Of a stretch of DNA of 64,000 nt, positions 51,340 through 61,128 are shown one piece after another. Source of the stretch: Rhodomicrobium sp. R_RK_3 (GTDB lineage Bacteria; Pseudomonadota; Alphaproteobacteria; Rhizobiales; Rhodomicrobiaceae). The translations under genes were made by a program, and so were the position numbers. The notes beneath the pieces are model-generated. The model did no database searches. It worked only from the letters and a program-made list of their open reading frames with translations, and was not told where the DNA came from. The stretch's first letter is position 1. Each line of letters opens with the position of its first letter. The stretch is taken from positions 1-64,000 of the forward strand of contig NZ_MWLK01000001.1 in the NCBI RefSeq assembly GCF_002198715.1. Direction: 5' to 3'.

Positions 51340-53199
51340 ATGAACGACCAATCGCCGCTGCGCCTTGACGCACCCCTGCTCAATGCGCGCTTGACGCCTG
51401 GGGGATTCCAAGAAACGCGAACGCTTTTCAGGCGGCGCCTGTTCATGGCGACGCTGACGCTGGCGACCATCGCCGGACTGCTTTACGTGCTCGGCCGCGT
51501 CATGGGCAGCGATGGCTGGACGTGGCTGGATGTGGGCATCTTCACCGCCTTCGCGCTCTCGACCCCGTGGACCGTGATGGGCTTCTGGAATGCCATCATC
51601 GGCTTCTGCCTTTTGCATTTCTCCAAGGACCCGCTGGCGGCCGTCAGCCCTTTTGCCGACATCCCGGATGAGACCGGGCCGATCGCGCTGCGCACCGCCG
51701 TCCTGATGACGCTGCGCAACGAAGACCCGGCGCGCGCCTTCGTGCGGCTGCGCATCATGAAGGAGAGCCTGGAGCGCACCGGCGAGGATAGCCGCTTCGA
51801 TTTCTACGTGCTGAGCGACACCGACATCCCCGCCGTCGCGGCGGAGGAAGAGCGCCTGTTCGCCGAATGGGAAGCCGAATTCGCCGATGCGAGCCGCACC
51901 GCCTATCGCCGCCGCACCCGCAATGACGGCTACAAGGCCGGCAATCTGCGCGACTTTCTCGAGCGCTGGGGCGGCGCCTACGACCTGATGCTGCCGCTCG
52001 ACGCCGACAGCCTGATGTCGGGCGCCGAAATGGTGAAGCTCGTCCGCATCATGCAGACCCATCCGCGCCTCGGCATCCTGCAGAGCCTCGTCACCGGCGC
52101 GCCTTCGACCAGCGCTTTCGCGCGCATCTTCCAGTTCGGCATGCGGCACGGCATGCGCTCCTACACCATGGGCAACGCCTGGTGGAACGCCGATTGCGGG
52201 CCCTATTGGGGACATAACGCCGTCATCCGCGTCGCCCCCTTTGCCCGCTTCTGCGAATTGCCGCTTCTGCCCGGCAAGCCGCCGCTCGGCGGCTGCGTGC
52301 TCAGCCACGACCAGATCGAGGCGACCTTGATGCGCGCCGCCAATTACGAAGTGCGCGTGCTGCCGGTCGAGGGCGAGAGCTGGGAGGAGAACCCGCCCAC
52401 CCTGCTCGATTTCACCAAGCGCGACCTGCGCTGGTGCCAGGGCAACATGCAATATTGGCGGCTGGTCGGGCTGCCGGGCCTCCTGCCACTGAGCCGCTTC
52501 CAGATCGCCATGGGCATCTTCATGTACATCGCCCCGCTGGCCTGGACGGTGATGATCGCCCTGTCGGTCGCCAAGGTGTTCGACCCGGAAATCGGGCCGA
52601 AGGAGATCGAGCTCGGCATCGCGCTGTTCGCCGGCTCCTTCCTGATGAGCATCACGCCGAAGATCGCGGGGATGCTGGATGCCGCCTTCACGCCGGGCGC
52701 CATCACGCGCTATGGCGGGCCGCTGCGCTTCCTCGCCAGCAGCCTGACCGAGATCGTGTTCTCGATCATGCTGTCGCCGATCGCCGCCATCCGCCTCTCC
52801 ATCTTCATGGTCAGCCTCTTGTTCGGGCGCAGCGTGATCTGGAGCGGCCAGCAGCGCGACACGCATGGCCTGAGCTGGGCAACCGCCTTTGCCGGCCTGT
52901 GGCCGCAGACGCTGTTCGGCCTAGTCATCCTCGGCATCCTCGGCTGGAAAGCGCCGGGCGTGCTGATCTGGGCCCTGCCGCTCCTGTCGGGCCTCGTCTT
53001 CGCCGCGCCCTTCGCGGTGCTGACCGCCTCGCCGCGCGTCGGCCGCTTCATGGTGCGGATCGGCCTCTGCGCCATCCCCGAGGAACGCGAGACGCCGCGC
53101 GATCTGGGCCGCCTCACCGGCCCGGATCTGAAGCTGGGCGGTCCCGACATGCCGGCCGGTCCCTCCGGTGACCTCGCTCCCGCCGCCGCGAGCAGCTAG
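51340..53199 (+). CDS. opgH: Osmoregulated periplasmic glucan glucosyltransferase OpgH (MdoH)
   Basis: This 619-residue inner-membrane glucosyltransferase of family GT2 makes the beta-glucan backbone of osmoregulated periplasmic glucans. Membrane segments flank the cytoplasmic catalytic domain (near 29-50, 60-95, 390-425 and 470-510). Catalytic motifs are YVLSDTDIP, LMLPLDADSLMSG and the acceptor-site KRDLRWCQGNMQYW. The usual partner opgG is not adjacent. It shares a 90-bp divergent promoter region with the dehydrogenase operon. Confidence 0.93.
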   Translation: MNDQSPLRLDAPLLNARLTPGGFQETRTLFRRRLFMATLTLATIAGLLYVLGRVMGSDGWTWLDVGIFTAFALSTPWTVMGFWNAIIGFCLLHFSKDPLAAVSPFADIPDETGPIALRTAVLMTLRNEDPARAFVRLRIMKESLERTGEDSRFDFYVLSDTDIPAVAAEEERLFAEWEAEFADASRTAYRRRTRNDGYKAGNLRDFLERWGGAYDLMLPLDADSLMSGAEMVKLVRIMQTHPRLGILQSLVTGAPSTSAFARIFQFGMRHGMRSYTMGNAWWNADCGPYWGHNAVIRVAPFARFCELPLLPGKPPLGGCVLSHDQIEATLMRAANYEVRVLPVEGESWEENPPTLLDFTKRDLRWCQGNMQYWRLVGLPGLLPLSRFQIAMGIFMYIAPLAWTVMIALSVAKVFDPEIGPKEIELGIALFAGSFLMSITPKIAGMLDAAFTPGAITRYGGPLRFLASSLTEIVFSIMLSPIAAIRLSIFMVSLLFGRSVIWSGQQRDTHGLSWATAFAGLWPQTLFGLVILGILGWKAPGVLIWALPLLSGLVFAAPFAVLTASPRVGRFMVRIGLCAIPEERETPRDLGRLTGPDLKLGGPDMPAGPSGDLAPAAASS

Positions 53200-53203
53200 A
53201 GCG

Positions 53204-53983
53204 ATGGGGCCAGCGCCGACCCGCTTCGTGCGTCTGCGGCGGTCGCTTCGCGGCGCGGCGGGCATCGCCCGCTCGCTGCGGATCTATTACGCCAATCCCG
53301 TGCATCGCCGCAAAATGGTGGCGCTGTACGGGACCATGGTGGCCAAGGGCGATCTGGTCTTCGACATCGGCTCGCATGTCGGCGACCGCATCGGCGCCTT
53401 CCGTAGCCTGGGCGCCCGCGTCATCGCCGCCGAGCCGCAGCCGGCCGCCTTCCGCTGGCTGCGGCTGCGCTACGGCCGCGACCGGCAGGTCACGCTGCTG
53501 CAGCGCGCCGTCGGCGATGCGCCCGGCACGGTGACCTTCCATGTCAATACCGCCAATCCGACCGTCTCGACGGCCTCGCTCGGCTTCATGGACGCCGCGC
53601 GCGGCGCCGAGGGCTGGGAGGGCCAGAACTGGGACGAGACCATCTCCGTCCCCGCCGTCACGCTCGACGAGCTGATCGCCCAGCATGGCGAGCCCGCTTT
53701 CGTCAAGATCGACGTCGAGGGTTTTGAGCTGCATGTGCTGAAGGGCCTGAGCCGCGCTTTGCCGAAACTGTCCTTCGAGTTCACCACCATCCAGCGCGAC
53801 GTCGCCTTCGGCTGCATCGACCGGCTGAGCGCGCTCGGGGCTTACCGCTTCAACGCCGCGCTCGGCGAAAGCCAGAAGCTGGAATTCGCCGATGGCGTCA
53901 GCGCGGAGGAGATGCGCGCCTTCATCCGCGCCCTGCCCCACAGCGCCAATTCCGGCGACATCTACGCCCATCTCGCGCGCTGA
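53204..53983 (+). CDS. FkbM family methyltransferase
   Basis: This 259-residue SAM-dependent methyltransferase has motif I DLVFDIGSHVGDRIGAFRSL near 47-66, the acidic AEPQPAAFRWL, and the family's AFVKIDVEGFELHVLKGLS near 165-183. FkbM enzymes methylate hydroxyls, often on sugars or natural products. It starts 5 bp after opgH, so it may modify the periplasmic glucan, an inference from position only. A GTG at 53168 would give 12 more residues and overlap opgH. Confidence 0.88.
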   Translation: MGPAPTRFVRLRRSLRGAAGIARSLRIYYANPVHRRKMVALYGTMVAKGDLVFDIGSHVGDRIGAFRSLGARVIAAEPQPAAFRWLRLRYGRDRQVTLLQRAVGDAPGTVTFHVNTANPTVSTASLGFMDAARGAEGWEGQNWDETISVPAVTLDELIAQHGEPAFVKIDVEGFELHVLKGLSRALPKLSFEFTTIQRDVAFGCIDRLSALGAYRFNAALGESQKLEFADGVSAEEMRAFIRALPHSANSGDIYAHLAR

Positions 53984-54080
53984 GCCCGTCGGCTCGGAGC
54001 GATCATATTCAGCGCCTTAAAGCGCCGCGGCCTTGCCCGCTCCCATGGAGACCTTCGCGTATCTCCTGGGCCTCTCCTCT

Positions 54081-54188
54081 CGTCGTCCCGGACGGCCGTC
54101 AGGCCGAGCCGGGACCCAATCCTATTTCCGCTATTGCTGCGGCAAGGTGAGAGGCGAGTAGGCCCCGGCTCTGACGGCCGGGGCGACG
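54081..54188 (+). repeat. Family A intergenic repeat
   Basis: CGTCGTCCCGGACGGCCGTC and AGGCCGAGCCGGGACCCAAT form the first half, with TATTTCCGCTATTGCTGCGG as the centre, nearly the same as at 20.4 kb. It lies between the FkbM gene and the convergent DUF2167 gene; the preceding CCCATGGAGACC arm at 54041-54052 recalls those at 20.4 kb. Confidence 0.85.
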
Positions 54189-54225
54189 GAGTAAATTGCC
54201 GGGTTTTGTAAGGTTGCGTGCGGTT

Positions 54226-55134
54226 CTACGCCTCCGGCTTTTGCCCGAAAAACCGCGAGATCCATTTCCAGGCCCCGCCCAGCGCCAGCACGATCACCAC
54301 CCAGCCCTTCTTCAGGACGGCCAGCGCGAGGACCAGGAGGCCGGCCTTGCTCGCGGCCTTTCCGGCGATCAGCGCGCCGATGCCATAGGCCGCGACCGTG
54401 TCCGTGCCCGGCAGGTAATCCTCGTAGCGCGCGCCGACGGTGAATTCGGGCATGGCGAGGACCGTCGGAATGACCGCCTTGATCTCGGCGAGCTGTTCCA
54501 TGCCGCCGACGAAGCGCATCTCCAGGACGCCCTTGCGGCCCAGCGCCCGCACGTCATAGTTCAGCGTATGCGCAGGCGTGCCGCCGAACTCGATCTCCTT
54601 GGCCCAATGCAGCTTATGCGTCGCCGGGTCGTAATAGGGAGGCGAGGCCCAGCCGACGAGGCGAACCGAGGGGAAGCCCTGCTTCACCCGCTCCTGGCTG
54701 CTCTCGACGGAGGCGTCCTGCATCTGCTTGAGCAGCTCGTCATAATTGATGCTGGCGGCGTCCGCGTCGGAGACATAGCCGTCCGCCTCGAATCTGACGA
54801 TGGCGCCCCAGCCATCTTCGACCGGCGTCCTGCTCGAGGGCAGGACCATGCCGAGCACCCCGTCGCCGGCCCCGGGCGGATTGCCCCAGGCGTCGACGAT
54901 GACGCGCCGGGAATGCTCGGGCGAAAGGTAATAGAAGCCGCGCGGCACGTTGAGCCGCACGCCGCTGTCGCCCAGCGTCACGGCGCCGTCCTGATAGTCC
55001 AGGCTTTCGAGGAATTGCTGGAGCTCGGGGTTTTCATATTTTCGCAGGCCGAACAGATCTTGGAACGGCCTCGCTTCCGCGCCCGCCGCCGAAAACGCAA
55101 TGATGGCCGTAGCGGCCAGAACTCTCATCTTCAC
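54226..55134 (-). CDS. DUF2167 domain membrane protein
   Basis: This 302-residue protein has a signal peptide (about 1-22, ending AEA), a large periplasmic domain and two C-terminal membrane segments (near 244-262 and 265-285) joined by a short turn. Family DUF2167 has no known function. The segments GAVTLGDSGVRLNVPRGFYY, AWGNPP and GWASPPYYD are typical of it. GTG 55134 has GAGG 7 bases upstream; ATG 55128 is two codons later. Confidence 0.87.
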   Translation of the reverse strand: MKMRVLAATAIIAFSAAGAEARPFQDLFGLRKYENPELQQFLESLDYQDGAVTLGDSGVRLNVPRGFYYLSPEHSRRVIVDAWGNPPGAGDGVLGMVLPSSRTPVEDGWGAIVRFEADGYVSDADAASINYDELLKQMQDASVESSQERVKQGFPSVRLVGWASPPYYDPATHKLHWAKEIEFGGTPAHTLNYDVRALGRKGVLEMRFVGGMEQLAEIKAVIPTVLAMPEFTVGARYEDYLPGTDTVAAYGIGALIAGKAASKAGLLVLALAVLKKGWVVIVLALGGAWKWISRFFGQKPEA

Positions 55135-55621
55135 GTTGTCACCTCGATGAATACACGCGGGCAAGCAATGCGGAACTACTCTTCGGCTCAATCGAGACAA
55201 GGCGGCGCGCGGGTCCCCCCTCATCCTTGCCCCGTTCAGCGCCTGCTTGCTTAAATTGCTGACGGGCATGAGAAATTCTCGTCATGCCGCGATTAAGCTG
55301 GAGAATGTCTTGGGCGTCATATTATGAGGCTGGAGTGACGCGGCCAACCCCGGAAGGCCCGGCAAAGCCGGCTCGGGCAAACTTGCTGCACGAGCGCGCC
55401 TTCCGGGGCACAGTGCGAGCCGCGAGCCGGGATGCGAGAGTGCGGATGCAACGCGTTGACCCTTGCCGGAGCCACCCGTCCTCAAGGGGAGAGCCTTTAA
55501 AGGCACGGGCGGCGATCCCGGACCGTTCGCTCGATCGTGAGCGCAGAAACGCAAATGCCATCCCCGCTCGCGCGGAGATGGCAAAAATCAGAGCCAACGG
55601 CACTGCGCCCGGCGCAAAACC
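55135..55621. other. Intergenic region between the DUF2167 gene and secG
   Basis: This 487-bp gap holds the DUF2167 promoter region on the left and, at 55556-55583, a hairpin that may terminate secG. A middle section (55330-55520) carries overlapping short frames rich in Arg and Pro without motifs. I call no gene. Confidence 0.55.
55556..55583 (-). terminator. Possible Rho-independent terminator downstream of secG
   Basis: On the minus strand TGCCATCTCCGC pairs with GCGGGGATGGCA across a GCGA loop and is followed by TTTGCGTTT. It begins 39 bp beyond the secG stop. The T run is interrupted, so the call is tentative; it may instead be a shortened family B end. Confidence 0.5.
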
Positions 55622-56002
55622 CTATTGCGACTTGGGAACCTGCGGCCCGGTCGGGGCCGGGGCGGCGGGGGGCGCCGAGGGGATCAGCGGGCTGAGCTTG
55701 GGCAGGCCGCCGTCGCTCGCCGGAGCGGGGGCGTTGCTGGCGGGCTGGCCGCCCGGATCGAGGATGGAGCTGGGGCCGCGGCTGCTGCTGGCCATCACGG
55801 CGAGCAGGATGCTGGTGCCGAAGAAAGCGGCCGCGAGCACGGCGGTCACGCGGGTGAGAAGATTGGCGGCGCCGCGCCCCGTCATGAAGCCGCCGCCACC
55901 GCCGCCGATGCCGAGCGCGCCGCCTTCGGAGCGTTGAATCAGAACGACGGCCACCAGGGCCGCTGCGATCATCAGATGGAGTACGAGTATGACCGTCGTC
56001 AT
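55622..56002 (-). CDS. secG: Preprotein translocase subunit SecG
   Basis: This 126-residue inner-membrane protein of the SecYEG channel has two membrane segments (about 4-22 and 47-69) around a Gly-rich loop, GGALGIGGGGGGFMTGRG. The C-terminal tail (75-126) is Pro/Ala-rich and longer than in E. coli, as is usual in alphaproteobacteria. ATG 56002 is the family start. It follows the secreted hypothetical and tpiA on the same strand, a common tpiA-secG pairing. Confidence 0.93.
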   Translation of the reverse strand: MTTVILVLHLMIAAALVAVVLIQRSEGGALGIGGGGGGFMTGRGAANLLTRVTAVLAAAFFGTSILLAVMASSSRGPSSILDPGGQPASNAPAPASDGGLPKLSPLIPSAPPAAPAPTGPQVPKSQ

Positions 56003-56136
56003 GTGTCTTCTTCTATTTGCGGAATTTGGTGCGGTGTACAGCATTTCACCGGCGATGACCAGAGATTAGGGCCGGCGGCGCGTTTTTCCAGCCCTAGACG
56101 GCAAATCGATCCTGGCGGCCCCTGAACAGGCAGGAT

Positions 56137-56676
56137 TCACCGTGTCGGCAGGTCCTTGCGGGCGCCGAGCTGCACGGCGCTGGCGTTGGTCGGGCGCTTG
56201 CCGGGCGATTTGACGATCTCGGTGGAATTCGGCTCGTCGGCCTCCGGCATGGCGAGGGCCGGCGGCGGCTGCAGGGCGGCCTTGGCCGGCGCCGGGCGCG
56301 TCCCGTTGCGCTCGGGCACGGGCGGCGCGCCGAGCCCTCCGGCCTCGCCCTCATCGTCGTCCTCGTCCTTCTCTTCCGGCTCGGCCACTGCGGCGATCTT
56401 CTCGCAGCGGAATTTGATCTGCTCGAAGACGTCGAGATAGCGCTTCACCAGATTGAGATCGGCCGGTTTGAGATTGACCTTGGCCCAGTCCGCGCCGCGT
56501 TCGAAATTCTTGTCGGCGCCCAAGGTCGCCAGCGACTGGCGCTCCGTGCGCAGGCGGTTGCAGGTCTCCTCATCGAGCGGATGGGCGCCGGCGCCGCGCG
56601 GCGCGGCCGCCAAAAAGGTCACCGCAAAGCCGAGGAGCAGCGACGGAAGAGGTCGCGAGAGCGGACGCAAGAGCAT
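56137..56676 (-). CDS. Secreted hypothetical protein between tpiA and secG
   Basis: I do not recognise a function for this 179-residue protein. A signal peptide covers about 1-31 (RPLPSLLLGFAVTFLAAAPR, ending GAGA). The mature part has two cysteines (EETCNRLR and KFRCEKIA) about 50 residues apart that could form a disulfide. An acidic stretch (EEKDEDDDEGEAGG) and a Pro/Ala-rich tail follow. AGGTG lies before ATG 56676. A longer frame to 56820 would overlap tpiA and hide the signal peptide. Confidence 0.65.
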   Translation of the reverse strand: MLLRPLSRPLPSLLLGFAVTFLAAAPRGAGAHPLDEETCNRLRTERQSLATLGADKNFERGADWAKVNLKPADLNLVKRYLDVFEQIKFRCEKIAAVAEPEEKDEDDDEGEAGGLGAPPVPERNGTRPAPAKAALQPPPALAMPEADEPNSTEIVKSPGKRPTNASAVQLGARKDLPTR

Positions 56677-56728
56677 GTGAACACCTAAATCTAGAACCCG
56701 TAATCTCACCCGGCCCATGGCGAAAAGC

Positions 56729-57511
56729 CTATGCGGGCGAGCGGGACGGCGCGGCCCCCGCCGCGATGATCGCCAGAAAGTCCCGGGCCTTGAGACTGGC
56801 CCCCCCGACCAGTGCGCCATCGACGCCCTCGATTGTCAACAGCTCGGCTGCATTATCGGGTTTCACCGAGCCGCCGTAAAGGATGCGCGTCGCCCCGGCA
56901 ATATCGGCGCCGGCGAGGCGCGCGAGTTCGGCGCGGATGAATTGATGCACTTCGGCGACATCGGCCAGCGTCGGCGTCAGGCCGGTGCCGATGGCCCAGA
57001 CCGGCTCATAGGCGATGACCGTATTGGCCGCCGTCGCGGCCTTGGGCAGCGAGCCCGCCAATTGCCGCCCGATCACCGGCAGCGTCAGGCCGAGCCGGCG
57101 CTCGCCGGCGGTCTCGCCGATGCAGATGATGGCGGTGAGGCCCGCCGCATGGGCGGCCTCGGCCTTGGCCCGCACGTCCTGGTCGCGCTCGCCATGGCCG
57201 GAGCGGCGCTCGGAATGGCCGACGATGACGGCGACGGCGCCGCTATCGGCCAGCATCGGTGCGGACAGATCGCCGGTGAAGGCGCCGGACGCCTTGATGT
57301 GGCAATCCTGCGCGCCGATGGCGACGGGCGTATGCTTGACCCGCGCAGCCGCCGCCGCGAGCAGCGTGGCGGGCGGGCAGACCATCACATCGACGCCCTG
57401 GCCGAAGCCTCCCTCGCTTACGCCCTCGCGCAAGGCGTCGAGTTCGGCGAGTGACGCGGCCACCCCGTTCATTTTCCAATTGCCGGCAATGAGCGGCCTG
57501 ATCTCAGCCAT
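56729..57511 (-). CDS. tpiA: Triosephosphate isomerase
   Basis: This 260-residue glycolytic enzyme interconverts dihydroxyacetone phosphate and glyceraldehyde 3-phosphate. Active-site residues are in IAGNWKMNG (Lys near 13), VIVGHSERR (His near 98) and [11 protein letters not shown] (Glu near 168), with the phosphate-binding [12 protein letters not shown] and GALVGGASL. It is divergent from ppiD across 141 bp. Confidence 0.97.
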   Translation of the reverse strand: MAEIRPLIAGNWKMNGVAASLAELDALREGVSEGGFGQGVDVMVCPPATLLAAAAARVKHTPVAIGAQDCHIKASGAFTGDLSAPMLADSGAVAVIVGHSERRSGHGERDQDVRAKAEAAHAAGLTAIICIGETAGERRLGLTLPVIGRQLAGSLPKAATAANTVIAYEPVWAIGTGLTPTLADVAEVHQFIRAELARLAGADIAGATRILYGGSVKPDNAAELLTIEGVDGALVGGASLKARDFLAIIAAGAAPSRSPA

Positions 57512-57652
57512 TGATTTCCCCGCCTTTCGGCCTTGACTTTATGTTCGCCGCAGACTTGATCTAATTCCAAGACAATTTTCAGGCAAGCGCCGCGGACCTT
57601 CGCCGTCCGCCAGCGCATCATTGCCCATAGCTGGTATGGAAACGATAAAAAC

Positions 57653-59524
57653 ATGTTGAACGCTCTGAGAAAAAGTGCGGGGAGCTGGGTCGTCAAGGGC
57701 CTGCTCGGCATTCTTGTCATCAGCTTCGCCGTTTGGGGCGTCGCCGATATTTTTCGCATGGGCGGGCAGACCCATCTGGCCGAAGTCGGCGGCCGGACGA
57801 TCTCGCCGCAGGAATTCCAGCGCGACTATCAGAACCAGATCGCCATGGTCAGCAATCAGCTCGGCCGGCAATTGACCAGCCAGGAAGCGCGCAGCTATGG
57901 CCTCGGCCAGCGCGTGCTCGAAAACCTGATCGGCACCACCGCCATCGACATCCATGCCGATGCGCTCAAGCTCGGCATCTCCGACACCGCCGTCGCCGAT
58001 GCCATCAAGGCGGAGCCGTCCTTCCAGGGCGCCAATGGCAGTTTCGACCCGCAGCGCTTCCAGGAGGTGCTGCGCAATATCGGCATGAGCGAGCCGGGCT
58101 TCGTCAATCTGCAGCGCGAGGAGATGATCCGCCAGCAGGTGGTCAGCGCGCTCGGCCGCGGCGCCTTCGTGCCCAAGACGCTGCTCGACGCCGTCAACCA
58201 CTACCGCAATGACGAGCGGGTGCTGAAATATTTCGTGCTGCCGCCGTCGTCCGTCGGCGAGGTGACGCCGCCGGACGATGCCGCGCTCACCAGCTATTAC
58301 GAGGACAACAAGACCAGCTACACGGCGCCTGAGATCCGCAAGATCGGCGTGCTGCTGCTGACGCCGGACGCCATCAAGGACACCATTTCGCTGACCGATG
58401 ACGACGTCAAGGCGGCCTATGAGGCGACCAAGGCCAGCTATTCGACGCCCGAGCGCCGCACCATCCAGCAGATCATCTTCAAGGACATGGCCGCCGCCCG
58501 CGAGGGCGCCGACAAGCTCGCCAAGGGCACCGATTTCCTGGCGCTCGGCAAAGAGCTCGGCCTGAAGGACAGCGACATGTCGCTCGGCACCTTCGCCAAG
58601 TCGCAGCTCGCCGACAAGAAGCTGGCGGAGGCCGCCTTCTCCGTGACGCTCGACAAGCCGAGCGCGCCGGTCGACAGCTTTTCGCCGGTCATCGTCCGCG
58701 TCACTAAGATCGAGCCGGGTTCGGAAAAGACGTTCGACGAGGTCAAGGACAAGGTGCGCGACACGCTCGCCAAGAGCCGGGCGGCCCAGGAGATCGCCAA
58801 GCTTTACGACGCGGTCGAGGATGAGCGCGCCAACGGCTCCAAGGCCTCGGAGGCGGCGCAGAAGCTGCATCTGAATTACGCCGAATACAGCTTCGACAGC
58901 CGCGGCATCGGCCCGGACGGCAAGCCCGCCGATCCGGCGGTGGCGACGCGCGACATCGTCAATCTCGCCTTCCAGAGCGATGTCGGCGTCGAGAACAATC
59001 CGGTGACGCTCGGCGACGGCTACGCCTTCGTCGACGTGCATGAGATCACGCCGCAGCGGCAAAAGCCCTTCGAGGAGGTCAAGGATCAGGTGAAGGCCGC
59101 CTGGATCCAGGACGAGACGCGCAAGCGCGTCCGCGCCAAGGCCGACGATCTGGTCGAGAAGGCCCGCATTTCCGGCATCGACGCCGTCGCCGCCGAGGCC
59201 AAGGCGACCGTCGTGACCACGCCGCCGGTGAAGCGCGAGACCGCGCCGCAGGGTCTGCCGCGCACCGCCGTTTCGCTCGCCTTCACCTTGCCCAAGGACG
59301 GCGTCGGCACCGTGCAGATGCCCGACCGGCTCAGCCAGGCCATCCTGCAGGTGACCGAGACCACCTCGGCCGGCCCGCTCGACGAGGCCCAGGCCAAGAC
59401 GCTGGGCGACGAACTGCGCCGCAGCCTTGGTGTGGATATTCTGACCGAATATGTCGGCGGGTTGCAAAAGAGCTATGGCGTGCAGATCAACCAGAACGCT
59501 ATAGCCTCCATCATCGGACAATAA
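57653..59524 (+). CDS. ppiD: PpiD-like SurA N-terminal/peptidyl-prolyl isomerase
   Basis: This 623-residue protein is anchored by one membrane segment (about 15-33, VKGLLGILVISFAVWGVADI). The periplasmic part has a SurA-type N-terminal chaperone domain (near 35-200, VGGRTISPQEFQRDYQNQ) and a parvulin-like domain near 260-360 (RRTIQQIIFKDMAAAREGAD). It sits at the SecYEG exit and helps fold exported proteins in relatives. It is followed by trpE after 62 bp, a conserved alphaproteobacterial order. Confidence 0.92.
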   Translation: MLNALRKSAGSWVVKGLLGILVISFAVWGVADIFRMGGQTHLAEVGGRTISPQEFQRDYQNQIAMVSNQLGRQLTSQEARSYGLGQRVLENLIGTTAIDIHADALKLGISDTAVADAIKAEPSFQGANGSFDPQRFQEVLRNIGMSEPGFVNLQREEMIRQQVVSALGRGAFVPKTLLDAVNHYRNDERVLKYFVLPPSSVGEVTPPDDAALTSYYEDNKTSYTAPEIRKIGVLLLTPDAIKDTISLTDDDVKAAYEATKASYSTPERRTIQQIIFKDMAAAREGADKLAKGTDFLALGKELGLKDSDMSLGTFAKSQLADKKLAEAAFSVTLDKPSAPVDSFSPVIVRVTKIEPGSEKTFDEVKDKVRDTLAKSRAAQEIAKLYDAVEDERANGSKASEAAQKLHLNYAEYSFDSRGIGPDGKPADPAVATRDIVNLAFQSDVGVENNPVTLGDGYAFVDVHEITPQRQKPFEEVKDQVKAAWIQDETRKRVRAKADDLVEKARISGIDAVAAEAKATVVTTPPVKRETAPQGLPRTAVSLAFTLPKDGVGTVQMPDRLSQAILQVTETTSAGPLDEAQAKTLGDELRRSLGVDILTEYVGGLQKSYGVQINQNAIASIIGQ

Positions 59525-59586
59525 TCCCGGCAGCAACAGGCGCGGACGCCTCCTGTCCGCGCGGCTCCCCATCACAGGCGCGTTCC

Positions 59587-61104
59587 ATGCGGCTCTATCC
59601 CGGTTTCGAAGACTTTGCCGAGACATATGATCGAGGCGAGCCGCAAGCGGTTTGGACGCGCCTCGTCGCCGATCTCGAAACGCCGGTTTCGGCCATGCTG
59701 AAGCTCGGCGCCGACCGGCCGATGAGCTTTCTGCTGGAATCGGTCGAGGGCGGCGCGGTGCGCGGGCGCTATTCCGTGCTCGGCTTCGATCCGGACATCG
59801 TCTGGCGCGCCGAGGGCGACGCGGCCGAGATCAACCGCTCGCCAGGCAAGTCGCCGAACAAATTCACCAAATGCAAGGGCGGCACGCTGGCCTCGCTGCG
59901 CGAGCTGCTCGCCGAATCCCGCATGGAGCTGCCCGCCAGCCTGCCGCCGATGGCGCTCGGCGTGTTCGGCTATATGGGCTACGACACGGTGCGGCTGATC
60001 GAGAGCCTGCCCGAGCCCAATCCCGACCCCATCGGCATTCCCGACGCGGTGCTGATCCGACCGACCGTGATGGCGATCTTCGACAATGTGAAGGACGAGA
60101 TTTTCGTCGTCACGCCGGTGCGCCCGCAGAAGCGGCAGACGGCGAAAACCGCCTGGTCCCGCGCCGTCGACCGGCTCTCCGCCGTGGTCGATGCGCTGGA
60201 CGCCCCGCTCGCCCATTCCGCCGCGCCGAACGGGGCGAGCCTAGCCGTGCCGCAGGCGACCTCCAACACCACGCCCCGCCAATATGAGACCATGGTGAAG
60301 AAGGCGAAGGAGTACATCGCGGCGGGCGACGTGTTCCAGGTGGTGCTGAGCCAGCGCTTTTCCGCGCCCTTCGACCTGCCGCCCTTCGCGCTCTACCGCG
60401 CCCTGCGCCGGGTCAACCCCTCGCCATTCCTCTATTATCTCAATTTTGGGGACTATGCGGTGGCCGGATCGAGCCCGGAAATCCTGGTGCGGGTGCGCGG
60501 CGGCCAGGTGACCATCCGCCCGATCGCCGGCACCAGGCGGCGCGGCGAGACGCCGGAAGAGGACAAATGGCTGGCCGAGGACCTGCTCTCCGACGAGAAG
60601 GAGCGCTCCGAACACCTGATGCTGCTCGATCTCGGCCGCAACGATGTCGGCCGCGTCGCCAAGATCGGCACGGTGAAGGTGACCGACAGCTTCTTCCTGG
60701 AATATTACAGCCAGGTCATGCACATCGTCTCCAACGTCATCGGCGAATTGTCCGAGGAGCATGATGCCGTCGGCGCGCTGATGGCGGGCTTTCCGGCCGG
60801 CACGGTGTCGGGCGCGCCGAAGGTGCGGGCGATGGAGATCATCGACGAGCTGGAGAAGGAAAAGCGCGGGCTTTACGCGGGCTGCGTGGGCTATTTCTCC
60901 GCGACCGGGGAAATGGATAGCTGCATCGTGCTGCGCACGTCGCTGATCAAGGACGGGACGATGTATGTTCAGGCCGGCGCCGGGATCGTCGCGGATTCGA
61001 TACCGGCCAGCGAGCAGCGCGAGTGCGAGGTCAAGGCCATGGCGCTGTTCCGCGCGGCGGAAGAGGCGGTCCGGTTTGCGAGCGAGGCGAGGCGGGGGCA
61101 GTAG
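59587..61104 (+). CDS. trpE: Anthranilate synthase component I
   Basis: This 505-residue enzyme converts chorismate to anthranilate with ammonia from TrpG. The N-terminal domain carries the tryptophan-feedback region (LLESVEGGAVRGRYSVLGFD near 47-66). The chorismate-binding domain contains FQVVLSQRFSAPFD, SPEILVRVRGGQVTIRPIAG, KERSEHLMLLDLGRNDVGRV and the GCVGYFSATGEMDSCIVLR end. It starts the trp cluster, but trpG is 2 kb away, separated by three unrelated genes. Confidence 0.96.
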   Translation: MRLYPGFEDFAETYDRGEPQAVWTRLVADLETPVSAMLKLGADRPMSFLLESVEGGAVRGRYSVLGFDPDIVWRAEGDAAEINRSPGKSPNKFTKCKGGTLASLRELLAESRMELPASLPPMALGVFGYMGYDTVRLIESLPEPNPDPIGIPDAVLIRPTVMAIFDNVKDEIFVVTPVRPQKRQTAKTAWSRAVDRLSAVVDALDAPLAHSAAPNGASLAVPQATSNTTPRQYETMVKKAKEYIAAGDVFQVVLSQRFSAPFDLPPFALYRALRRVNPSPFLYYLNFGDYAVAGSSPEILVRVRGGQVTIRPIAGTRRRGETPEEDKWLAEDLLSDEKERSEHLMLLDLGRNDVGRVAKIGTVKVTDSFFLEYYSQVMHIVSNVIGELSEEHDAVGALMAGFPAGTVSGAPKVRAMEIIDELEKEKRGLYAGCVGYFSATGEMDSCIVLRTSLIKDGTMYVQAGAGIVADSIPASEQRECEVKAMALFRAAEEAVRFASEARRGQ

Positions 61105-61128
61105 GCTAACCGGCTTTGTCGGAGCCAA

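Noticed and set aside
57539-59626. A 695-codon minus-strand open frame
   Set aside because: It is antisense to ppiD and has the repetitive Gly/Arg/Leu composition typical of shadow frames.
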